Shown: one piece after another, positions 1-5,094 of the stretch
Layout of the letters: every line of letters begins with the position of its first letter
Numbering within the stretch: position 1 is the first letter of the stretch
Source of the DNA: Planctomycetaceae bacterium
GTDB taxonomy: Bacteria; Planctomycetota; Planctomycetia; Pirellulales; UBA1268
NCBI GenBank assembly: GCA_947464585.1
Contig: CANHYS010000225.1
Span: forward strand, 1-5,094
DNA: 5,094 nt
Reading direction: 5' to 3'
Notes under the pieces: generated by a model
Seen by the model: the letters and a program-made list of their open reading frames with translations, nothing else
Database searches by the model: none
What the model was told of the DNA's origin: nothing
Position numbers and translations under genes: made by a program

Positions 1-1089
1 CGTCGACACCATGAACGTGATGCCCAGGGCGGGGTTCATGCCCGACATGAACATGTGGTGGCCCCAGACGATGAAGCCCAGCCCGGCGATGCCGGCGATC
101 GAGTAGACCATCGGCCGGTAGCCGAACAGCGGCTTCCGCGCGAACGTGGTGAGGATGTCCGACACCATGCCCATCGCCGGCAGGATCATGATGTAGACGG
201 CCGGGTGGCTGTAGAACCAGAAGAGGTGCTGCCAGAGCAGCGGTTGGCCGCCGCCGGTGCTGGCAATCCCGTTGTTGACCACGTTGCCTTCGGGCGAGAA
301 GAACCCTGTGCCGAGCATGCGGTCGGTGATTTGCATGAAGCCGGCGGCCGTCAGCACAGGCAGGGCGAAAGCCTGCAGGATGGCGGTGATGAACATGGCC
401 CAGATCGTCATCGGCAGGCGGAACATCGTCATGCCGGGAGCCCGCATCAGGATGATCGTCGTCATGTAGTTGACGCTGCCGAGCATGCTCGAGACGCCCA
501 CCATCGTCAGGCCGAGCAGCCAGAGCGTTTGGCCCATGCCCATGCCGGGTGACGAATTCATGTTGGTGGAGAGGGGCGGGTAGCTCGTCCAGCCGCCCGA
601 GGCGGCACCACCCTCGACGAAAAAGCTCGCACCGAAGAAGAGGAACGCCGGCCACATGAACCAGTACGAGAGCATGTTGAGCGTCGGGAACGCCATGTCG
701 TCGGCACCGATCATCAGCGGAATCAGGAAGTTGCCGAAGGCGCCGGCGAGGATCGGGATGATCACCAGGAAGATCATCACGCTCGCGTGCATCGTGAAGA
801 GCATCGTGTAGAACTCGGGCGCCATCTGACCGCCCTGCTGGGCAAACAGTTTGCCGAGCACCGGCACGTCGGACCACGGCCAGGCGATCTGCCAGCGGAC
901 GGCGAGCGCCAGCAAGCCGCCGATCAGGAACCACAGCAGCGTGGAGAAGAGGAACTGCAGCCCGATCACCTTGTGGTCTTTCGAAAAGACGTAGGTGGAC
1001 AGGAACTCAGCCACCGGCCGCGGCTTGCGGGCGGGCGGCAGGCTCGTGGCGGTGCCGTGCGAGAGCGTGGATGCGGTGGCAGTGCTCAT
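1..1089 (-). CDS. coxA: Cytochrome c oxidase subunit I (CtaD/CoxA), A2-type, 3' part missing
   Basis: This is the catalytic subunit of a haem-copper oxidase, an inner-membrane protein that reduces O2 to water and pumps protons. The window holds residues 1-363; the frame is open at the left edge, so roughly the last third of a normal subunit I lies outside. H101 (in FTMHAS) is the expected low-spin haem ligand. H295, H344 and H345 are the CuB ligands, and Y299 is the tyrosine cross-linked to H295. Typical blocks include GGWTSYPPLS (165-174), APGMTMFRLP (217-226) and HHMFMSGMNP (344-353). D-pathway residues N120, D131 and N138 are present, but the usual helix VI glutamate is A297, preceded by Y293-S294, which marks the A2 class. 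Residues 1-35 form a polar cytoplasmic tail. The ATG at 1089 is supported by GGAGAG four bases upstream. It follows coxB by 54 bases. The family call is secure. Confidence 0.97.
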   Translation of the reverse strand, partial: MSTATASTLSHGTATSLPPARKPRPVAEFLSTYVFSKDHKVIGLQFLFSTLLWFLIGGLLALAVRWQIAWPWSDVPVLGKLFAQQGGQMAPEFYTMLFTMHASVMIFLVIIPILAGAFGNFLIPLMIGADDMAFPTLNMLSYWFMWPAFLFFGASFFVEGGAASGGWTSYPPLSTNMNSSPGMGMGQTLWLLGLTMVGVSSMLGSVNYMTTIILMRAPGMTMFRLPMTIWAMFITAILQAFALPVLTAAGFMQITDRMLGTGFFSPEGNVVNNGIASTGGGQPLLWQHLFWFYSHPAVYIMILPAMGMVSDILTTFARKPLFGYRPMVYSIAGIAGLGFIVWGHHMFMSGMNPALGITFMVST

Positions 1090-1093
1090 GGAT

Positions 1094-1099
1094 CTCTCC
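1094..1099 (-). promoter_or_regulatory. Shine-Dalgarno site of coxA
   Basis: The minus strand reads GGAGAG here, four bases before the ATG at 1089. This fixes the start of subunit I. A TTG codon lies in frame just upstream (1101-1099) but overlaps the ribosome site itself, so it is unlikely to be used. A run of six T precedes the site, but no stem-loop stands before it. Confidence 0.75.
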
Positions 1100-1143
1100 A
1101 AAAAACGGGCGAAGCGAACGGTTTTGTACGGGTGTTGGAATTC

Positions 1144-1941
1144 TCAGTCGGCCGCGGATGCGGCGGTGTCTTCGGGGGCAGGCTGCGTGGCTTCCTGGCG
1201 GGCGTAGGTCTCTTCCAGCCACCGGTCAAAATCGGCGCGGGATTCGATCGTCACTCGCCCCTTCATCTTGTAGTGGCCCCAGCCGCAGAGTTCGGCGCAG
1301 ACGATGTCGAACTGCCCGGTCTCCTTGGCCTTGAACCAAACCGGGATTTTCATGCCCGGCACGGCGTCCTGCTTGATGCGAAGGTTCGGCAGGAAAAAGC
1401 TGTGCAACACATCCATGCTCTTGAGTTGGATGAGAACGTCTTCGTCAACCGGCAGATGCAAATCGTTGGTCAGGAACAGGTCGTCCCGGGTGCCGAGCAT
1501 GCCGTCGCGCCCCGGATACCGCAGCCGCCATTCGAACTGCCGCGCGACCACCTCCACGGTGGGCGCCATCGCCGGCCTTCGCATCTTCACGTCGGCCCAC
1601 GTGTTCATCTGGTAGATCGCGAGGAAGAGCAGCGTGGCCGCCGGAATGATCGTCCACACCACCTCGAGCGTGTGGCTGCCGTGGATGTAGGTCGCCGGCC
1701 CCTTGGCCTTGGCGGCATCGTATTTCCAGAGGAACCAAAAGAGCAGGCCTTCCGTGGCGATGAACACGACGCCCGTGAGTGCCAGAATGAAGTAGAACAG
1801 CCCGTCGATCGACGCGCCATGTTCGGAGACGTCCTTCGGTAGCCAGATGTTGTACGACGGCGCAACCGCAAACGTGGCCACGCCCAGGATCGGCACGGCC
1901 AGGAAGATCAGGCTCCAGAAGATGCCACCAAGTCTGCCCAT
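1144..1941 (-). CDS. coxB: Cytochrome c oxidase subunit II (CtaC/CoxB), CuA protein without fused haem domain
   Basis: Subunit II accepts electrons at its binuclear CuA centre on the outer face of the membrane and passes them to subunit I. The protein has 265 residues. A hydrophobic N-terminal stretch (about 7-28, a possible uncleaved signal or extra helix, with no lipobox) is followed by membrane helices at about 47-72 and 93-112. A cupredoxin domain then runs from about 127 to 235. All CuA ligands are visible: H180, C215, E217 (by backbone), C219, H223 and M226, in the loop CAELCGWGHYKM. The aromatic patch reads QFEWRLRYPG (135-144); F136 stands where mitochondrial-type enzymes have the electron-entry tryptophan. 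The tail after 240 is short, Ala/Glu-rich, and has no CxxCH, so this is not a caa3-type fusion. The ATG at 1941 has only a weak ribosome site (AGAAAGCAGCAG region), but the membrane segments begin immediately after it. Confidence 0.96.
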   Translation of the reverse strand: MGRLGGIFWSLIFLAVPILGVATFAVAPSYNIWLPKDVSEHGASIDGLFYFILALTGVVFIATEGLLFWFLWKYDAAKAKGPATYIHGSHTLEVVWTIIPAATLLFLAIYQMNTWADVKMRRPAMAPTVEVVARQFEWRLRYPGRDGMLGTRDDLFLTNDLHLPVDEDVLIQLKSMDVLHSFFLPNLRIKQDAVPGMKIPVWFKAKETGQFDIVCAELCGWGHYKMKGRVTIESRADFDRWLEETYARQEATQPAPEDTAASAAD

Positions 1942-2025
1942 TGCACTGCTGCTTTCTGCTGTTTCCGGTTTCGGTTATTCGTCGTGCTGACGCGGATGCC
2001 CCCGCGATGTTTTATCGCCCGCGGT

Positions 2026-3264
2026 TTAGAACCTGTCTCTCGCGACCATCGGCCGGTCGGCCCCGAGTTCGCCGTCAAACTCATACGGAAGCGAACGGAT
2101 GTAGTTGACGATGTGCCAGATGTCTTCGGGCGGAACCGTGCCCTTGGCGGCCGGCATCGGAGCGCCGTTGATGCCGGCGTGGATGCGGTAGTAGAGGTCG
2201 AGCGGCCGTCGGCCACCGCGGTAGACACCCAGCCGCAGGTTCCGTGGCGGGATGGTTCGCGGTGTAAGGGCATCCCCATCGACAACCTGCGAGAACTTTC
2301 CGAGCCAAGCCACTTGGTTGCGGTGTTCAGCGGCATCTTCGGCAGACATGCCGGAGGTCGACGTCTCACCCGCCTTGGCCAGGCCTCCCTTAATCTCCTT
2401 GTTGATCTCGACGATGGCCTTGTTCCAGTCGTCGTAGTCGTTGGCCTGACCATCACCCAGGCCGGTGACGCCATGGCACTTCACACAGTTGGCCTTGTCG
2501 CCGTAGAAGAGTTCCTTCCCCTTGGCAATCGACGCCGCGAGATCGATGTCGGCGGGCATGTCGGGCACCGCGATCTGTGCCGCAGCAGCCGACTTCCACT
2601 TCTCGGCGATCGGCGTGAGCGTTTCATCGACCAGAAATTCCCGGGTCTCGGGCAGGATCCCCTTCGCGTCGTCATCGAGTTCGAAATAGGCCCGCATCAG
2701 GGCGAGCTCGGTTTCGCCGCGGATGCTGAGGTATTTCAAATATTCGACGAGCGCGTCGATCTGCGGTTCGCTGAGCAACGCGAATGAAGGCATCGACGTA
2801 CCGGCGATGCCGTTTCGCAGAATGCGGATGAGATCGGCGTGGGTCGGCTTGTCGGCCCGCTCGGTGCTCTTGAACTTGAAGACACCCGGCCGATAGTCAC
2901 GCGGATACGGATTGAGGAACGCGGCCGTCGGGCCCATGCCGTCGCCCGTCACACCGTGGCAGTGGGCACAGTGTTCGCGATAGAGGCCGTTCTTGCGGCC
3001 GACGATGTCGCTGCGAACAGGACCGCTCGCCAGCCGAAGCTTGGCCTCGTCGAGGCCCGTCTCAGGCAGCGCAACGGGCTCGTCGGGCGTACCGAACATG
3101 GCCAGAAGAACCGTCGCCACCTGGCGCTCCTGATCCGGCGTAAGCCGCTGCTTCGTGGCCTCGACCATGTTGAGGCGGTAGGAGGCTGGAGGAGTTCTGC
3201 CACAGCCGGCGGACAGAAGGCATCCGGCTGCCAGCAGGAACGCAACGTGCGAAAACCTGTTCAT
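2026..3264 (-). CDS. Dihaem cytochrome c lipoprotein, probable electron donor to the oxidase
   Basis: The 412-residue protein starts with a lipoprotein signal (LLSAGC, lipidated Cys probably C21), so it should be anchored on the outer side of the inner membrane. There are two class I cytochrome c domains. The first has C99-A-H-C102-H103 with M158 (TSMPSF) as likely sixth ligand. The second has C260-V-K-C263-H264 with M370 (APMPA). Residues 22-90 form a polar, helix-prone region containing MFGTPDEP, and residues 181-247 link the domains. In the second domain the His-to-Met distance is 106 residues against 55 in the first, because of a charged insert around 275-322. Placement directly before coxB suggests that it feeds electrons to CuA, or that it links an alternative complex III-like quinol oxidase to the oxidase; it resembles the cytochrome subunits found in such clusters. 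The partner is inferred from context. The ATG at 3264 lacks a strong ribosome site but is the only standard start in frame between the upstream gene's stop and the signal peptide. Confidence 0.93.
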   Translation of the reverse strand: MNRFSHVAFLLAAGCLLSAGCGRTPPASYRLNMVEATKQRLTPDQERQVATVLLAMFGTPDEPVALPETGLDEAKLRLASGPVRSDIVGRKNGLYREHCAHCHGVTGDGMGPTAAFLNPYPRDYRPGVFKFKSTERADKPTHADLIRILRNGIAGTSMPSFALLSEPQIDALVEYLKYLSIRGETELALMRAYFELDDDAKGILPETREFLVDETLTPIAEKWKSAAAAQIAVPDMPADIDLAASIAKGKELFYGDKANCVKCHGVTGLGDGQANDYDDWNKAIVEINKEIKGGLAKAGETSTSGMSAEDAAEHRNQVAWLGKFSQVVDGDALTPRTIPPRNLRLGVYRGGRRPLDLYYRIHAGINGAPMPAAKGTVPPEDIWHIVNYIRSLPYEFDGELGADRPMVARDRF

Positions 3265-3287
3265 CGAAGCGGCCTGTTGAGCAAAAA

Positions 3288-3307
3288 GGTGGTGGTGGTG
3301 GTGGTGG
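3288..3307. repeat. GGT trinucleotide microsatellite (six units plus GG)
   Basis: Six perfect GGT units, followed by GG, lie 23 bases before the ATG of the dihaem cytochrome. The transcript would carry ACC repeats in the leader between the cupredoxin lipoprotein gene and the cytochrome gene. Such tracts can change length by polymerase slippage, but here it is outside any supported reading frame. Confidence 0.9.
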
Positions 3308-3330
3308 ATGCGTGACGTTCGGAGAAGGCA

Positions 3331-3355
3331 GAAGTGCGGAGGGCGGAAATGCGGA
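3331..3355. repeat. Short imperfect direct repeat in a purine-rich intergenic stretch
   Basis: GAAGTGCGGA (3331-3340) recurs as GAAATGCGGA (3346-3355), nine of ten bases identical, offset by 15 bases. Most bases of 3321-3355 are purines on the plus strand, so the transcript here is pyrimidine-rich. It lies just beyond the stop codon of the cupredoxin lipoprotein gene. It has no dyad symmetry typical of a terminator, and its function is unknown. Confidence 0.5.
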
Positions 3356-3367
3356 CAGACAGCGTGA

Positions 3368-4246
3368 TCAACTTCCGATGCTAGCCGCAGGAATTTCGAG
3401 TGTGCCGAGATCCTTGACGGCGTCGGGTTCGAGCGTGACTTGGAAGCGACCCTTGGGGGTCCATTTCAATTCGGGCTTCTCGAGGCCGACGGCGCCGTTG
3501 GGGCCGCCAGATCGCTCGTGCCAGACTTGGAATTCGATCGTCTCACCCGCCGGGAGATCAGGAATCGTGAACGATCCGTCTGCCGCGCTCACGGCCACGT
3601 AGCCGTCCTTGCGAAACACGGCGTAGGCCTTCATCCAGGGATGGATGTTGCAGGTCACCATCGTGGGCATGCCGGTTTCGGCATCCGGCTTGTAGGCGGT
3701 GCCCTGCCCTGCCGGAATCAACTGGTTGAAGCTCGATCCCGCGATGTTGGTGTTGTGGCCGATCGGGTCGCTGTTGCGGACCTCGACCGGTTGGCCAACA
3801 CGGGCGGCGAACACGGGCGACAAAAACTCACAGTTCTTCTGATCGAACACGAGCGGGGTTTCAGCCGCCGCGTTTTTGACACGGCTCGTTTTCCTCGCAA
3901 AGACGACCACGTTCGCCAATCCCTTGCTCGAGGAATCCACCAGCATGGACCGGTCGAGCAGTTTCATGCCGCCCATCGAGCAGACTTCGGTGTCTTTGTC
4001 GACAACGAGGGCCTTGGGCTGGGCCGGCGTTCCGGCGAACGTGAAGCGGCCCTTCAGCGTGCCCCAACCGGTGCCGGTGGCCGCGGCCGCCTGCTCCGTG
4101 CCACCCGAGGAGGGTGCAGTCACAAGCGTGGCGCGAATGCGGCCGGCTGCCTCGGCATCGGCACCGGGGGCGACCACCCGGGTCGGGCCGCAGCCGACGC
4201 AAGACAAGACACCACAGACGATCGTTGCCGCAAAAACCTGCTTCAT
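3368..4246 (-). CDS. Cupredoxin-like (amicyanin/plastocyanin-type) lipoprotein with carboxypeptidase-regulatory-like segments
   Basis: This is a predicted blue-copper electron carrier or copper-binding protein of 292 residues. The N-terminus is a lipoprotein-type signal with two candidate cysteines, C16 (VLSC) and C19 (VGC). A low-complexity Ala/Thr/Gly linker runs to about 60, which would hold the folded part away from the membrane. The folded part opens with WGTLKGRF (61-68) and ANVVVFARK (111-119). The cupredoxin region follows with H164 (GHNTN), C199, H202 and M205 in TCNIHPWMKAY. The Cys-x2-His-x2-Met spacing is that of amicyanin. It closes with ADGSFTIPDLPAGETIEF (222-239), typical of carboxypeptidase-regulatory-like beta-sandwiches. 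C89 and C139 match a cysteine pair in the upstream paralogue. The gene starts six bases after that paralogue's stop, with only a weak AGAAG ribosome site, so translational coupling is likely. Redox partners are inferred. Related genes are sometimes named methylamine utilization proteins, but no methylamine genes are seen here. Confidence 0.85.
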   Translation of the reverse strand: MKQVFAATIVCGVLSCVGCGPTRVVAPGADAEAAGRIRATLVTAPSSGGTEQAAAATGTGWGTLKGRFTFAGTPAQPKALVVDKDTEVCSMGGMKLLDRSMLVDSSSKGLANVVVFARKTSRVKNAAAETPLVFDQKNCEFLSPVFAARVGQPVEVRNSDPIGHNTNIAGSSFNQLIPAGQGTAYKPDAETGMPTMVTCNIHPWMKAYAVFRKDGYVAVSAADGSFTIPDLPAGETIEFQVWHERSGGPNGAVGLEKPELKWTPKGRFQVTLEPDAVKDLGTLEIPAASIGS

Positions 4247-4252
4247 TTTGGA

Positions 4253-5062
4253 TTACTTCTGAAAGAGCCCGGGTGCCAGAACCATCTCACCGAGATTCGT
4301 GCCAGCAGCCTCCACCTTCACCTTGCGGCGTCCCTTGGCGATCTTCTCGCTCTTGCCGCCCACGGTGATCTCACCGATGTAGCCGGCCTTCTCGTGCCAG
4401 AGCTGCAGCTCGACCTCGCCGGCCGGAACGTTCTTGATCTCGAACGAGCCGTCGGCGGCCGACACGGCGGCGTAGGGGTTTGGCCGCACGACGATCCACG
4501 CCTTCATCCAAGGATGGATGTTGCATGTCACCTGGGCCGGGATCGCTTCCTCGTTGGCGAATGGGATGCTCGATTCGCCACCGGCGGGGATGAGGCTGTT
4601 GGAGGGCGGATTCTTGAGCGTTGCCACATTGCTGTTGTGCCCGACCGTGTCGGAGTTCTTGATGACGAGCGGCTGCCCGGTGTGCACGATCAGGACGTGG
4701 GGCGAAAACCGGCAGTCCTTGTTGTCGAGGACGGCCTTCGCGGCCTTGGCCTCGGCGGCGGCGTCGGGGTGAACCTTCACGCCCTTGTCCCGAACGAACA
4801 CCACGACGTTGGCCACACCTTTGTCGGCGCCGACGGCCAGCTCCTCATTGACCAGTTTGTGCTTGCCGCAGACCTCGACATCCTTGTCCGCCTTGAGTTC
4901 GGCCGCGGACGGTGCGTCGCCGCCGTAGAGGAACCGACCCTTGATCGTGCCCCACTCATCGGCACAGGCTACGCCGGAAGCGAGGCCGGAGGCCGCCACG
5001 AGCGCCGGAAGGGCGGTGGTGAAACAACGGCTGGCGGCAGCAAGAAACTTTGCAGTGGTCAT
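4253..5062 (-). CDS. Secreted cupredoxin-like (amicyanin/plastocyanin-type) protein with carboxypeptidase-regulatory-like segments
   Basis: This 269-residue protein is a clear paralogue of the following gene. It has a Sec signal peptide with likely cleavage after A34 (VACA|DEWG) and no lipobox, so it should be soluble in the periplasm. WGTIKGRF (37-44) and ANVVVFVRD (84-92) form the first part of a beta-sandwich. The predicted type 1 copper ligands are H142 (GHNSN), C180, H183 and M186 (TCNIHPWMKAW). ADGSFEIKNVPAGEVELQL (203-221) forms the closing part, and a basic stretch, KIAKGRRKVKV, lies at 240-250. C65 and C117 are additional cysteines conserved in the paralogue. A role as soluble electron shuttle between membrane-bound cytochromes and the oxidase, or in copper supply for CuA/CuB, is inferred from the ligands and the operon. 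The frame stays open upstream to the window edge, but the ATG at 5062 has GGAGAG at ideal spacing and leads straight into the signal peptide. Confidence 0.86.
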   Translation of the reverse strand: MTTAKFLAAASRCFTTALPALVAASGLASGVACADEWGTIKGRFLYGGDAPSAAELKADKDVEVCGKHKLVNEELAVGADKGVANVVVFVRDKGVKVHPDAAAEAKAAKAVLDNKDCRFSPHVLIVHTGQPLVIKNSDTVGHNSNVATLKNPPSNSLIPAGGESSIPFANEEAIPAQVTCNIHPWMKAWIVVRPNPYAAVSAADGSFEIKNVPAGEVELQLWHEKAGYIGEITVGGKSEKIAKGRRKVKVEAAGTNLGEMVLAPGLFQK

Positions 5063-5066
5063 GAGT

Positions 5067-5072
5067 CTCTCC
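5067..5072 (-). promoter_or_regulatory. Shine-Dalgarno site of the secreted cupredoxin gene
   Basis: GGAGAG on the minus strand, four bases before the ATG at 5062, has the same sequence and spacing as the site before coxA. It decides the start, because the frame is otherwise open to the window edge. Only 22 further bases are visible upstream, too few to judge a promoter or to say whether this is the first gene of the operon. Confidence 0.75.
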
Positions 5073-5094
5073 GGATTGGCAACGATGAGCTGGA

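Noticed and set aside
55..552. Plus-strand open frame of 165 codons opposite coxA
   Set aside because: It is antisense to invariant subunit I motifs, and its composition (Arg/His/Asp/Glu/Gln-rich) is typical of a shadow frame.
1090..1143. Possible terminator before coxA (GC-rich segment followed by six T)
   Set aside because: The segment before the T-run has no self-complementary arms, and the T-run lies directly against the ribosome site of coxA.
787..1842. Long plus-strand open frame of 351 codons across coxA and coxB
   Set aside because: It lies wholly antisense to two well-conserved genes, spans the gap between them, is rich in Arg, His, Gly and Glu as expected for the complement of GC-rich coding DNA, and shows no domain.
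1942..2025. Possible terminator hairpin between the cytochrome gene and coxB
   Set aside because: CGCGGGCGAT and ATCGCG on the minus strand can pair only for about six base pairs with a two-base bulge, and no T-run follows.
1984..2787. Plus-strand open frame of 267 codons opposite the dihaem cytochrome
   Set aside because: It is the antisense shadow of a gene with both haem motifs intact; no recognisable protein features and no ribosome site.
3265..3369. N-terminal extension of the cytochrome encoding six consecutive histidines
   Set aside because: The frame is open through the gap, but I find no ATG, GTG or TTG codon in it, and the lipoprotein signal begins right at the ATG at 3264.
4253..5062. 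C65-G-K-H68 as a haem-binding motif in the secreted cupredoxin
   Set aside because: It is not CxxCH, having only one cysteine, and the paralogue lacks the histidine at this place.
3368..5062. Assignment of the two cupredoxins to methylamine oxidation (amicyanin)
   Set aside because: Only the copper-ligand spacing is amicyanin-like. The proteins are longer, carry an extra beta-sandwich motif, and sit with oxidase genes; no methylamine dehydrogenase gene is present.

Overview
The window is one block of genes, all on the minus strand, from an aerobic electron-transport operon. Reading in the direction of transcription (right to left) it holds: a secreted cupredoxin-like protein (5062-4253), a paralogous cupredoxin-like lipoprotein (4246-3368), a dihaem cytochrome c lipoprotein (3264-2026), cytochrome c oxidase subunit II (1941-1144), and the first 363 codons of subunit I (1089-1, running off the left edge). 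The gaps between genes are 6, 103, 84 and 54 bases. I see no convincing terminator in any of them, so a single transcript is likely. No stretch over 300 bases lacks a gene. I see no RNA genes, mobile elements, CRISPR arrays or attachment sites.

Organism: the DNA is GC-rich. Protein features such as the CuA loop CAELCGWGHYKM, the subunit I motif YSHPAVY, and cupredoxins joined to carboxypeptidase-regulatory-like segments resemble proteins of Planctomycetota, probably of the Pirellulales type. This rests on remembered family resemblance, not on a search, and is held with moderate confidence.

How the parts fit: subunits I and II form the core of a haem-copper oxidase that reduces O2 to water and pumps protons. 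The sequence of subunit I places it in the A2 class: the helix VI glutamate of the D-pathway is replaced and a Tyr-Ser pair precedes the CuB histidine. Subunit II has a complete CuA site but no fused haem c domain. The dihaem lipoprotein, and possibly one or both copper proteins, are therefore good candidates for carrying electrons to CuA from an upstream quinol oxidoreductase that is not in the window (an alternative complex III would be typical of such clusters).

Most unusual point: the two tandem blue-copper-like paralogues. Each has a full amicyanin-spaced type 1 copper ligand set (GHN...CNIHPWM) lying between two halves of a carboxypeptidase-regulatory-like beta-sandwich motif, and each has an additional conserved cysteine pair. 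One copy is predicted to be soluble and the other lipid-anchored. Otherwise the region is respiratory machinery of known families, and I found no clear evidence of a wholly new system.
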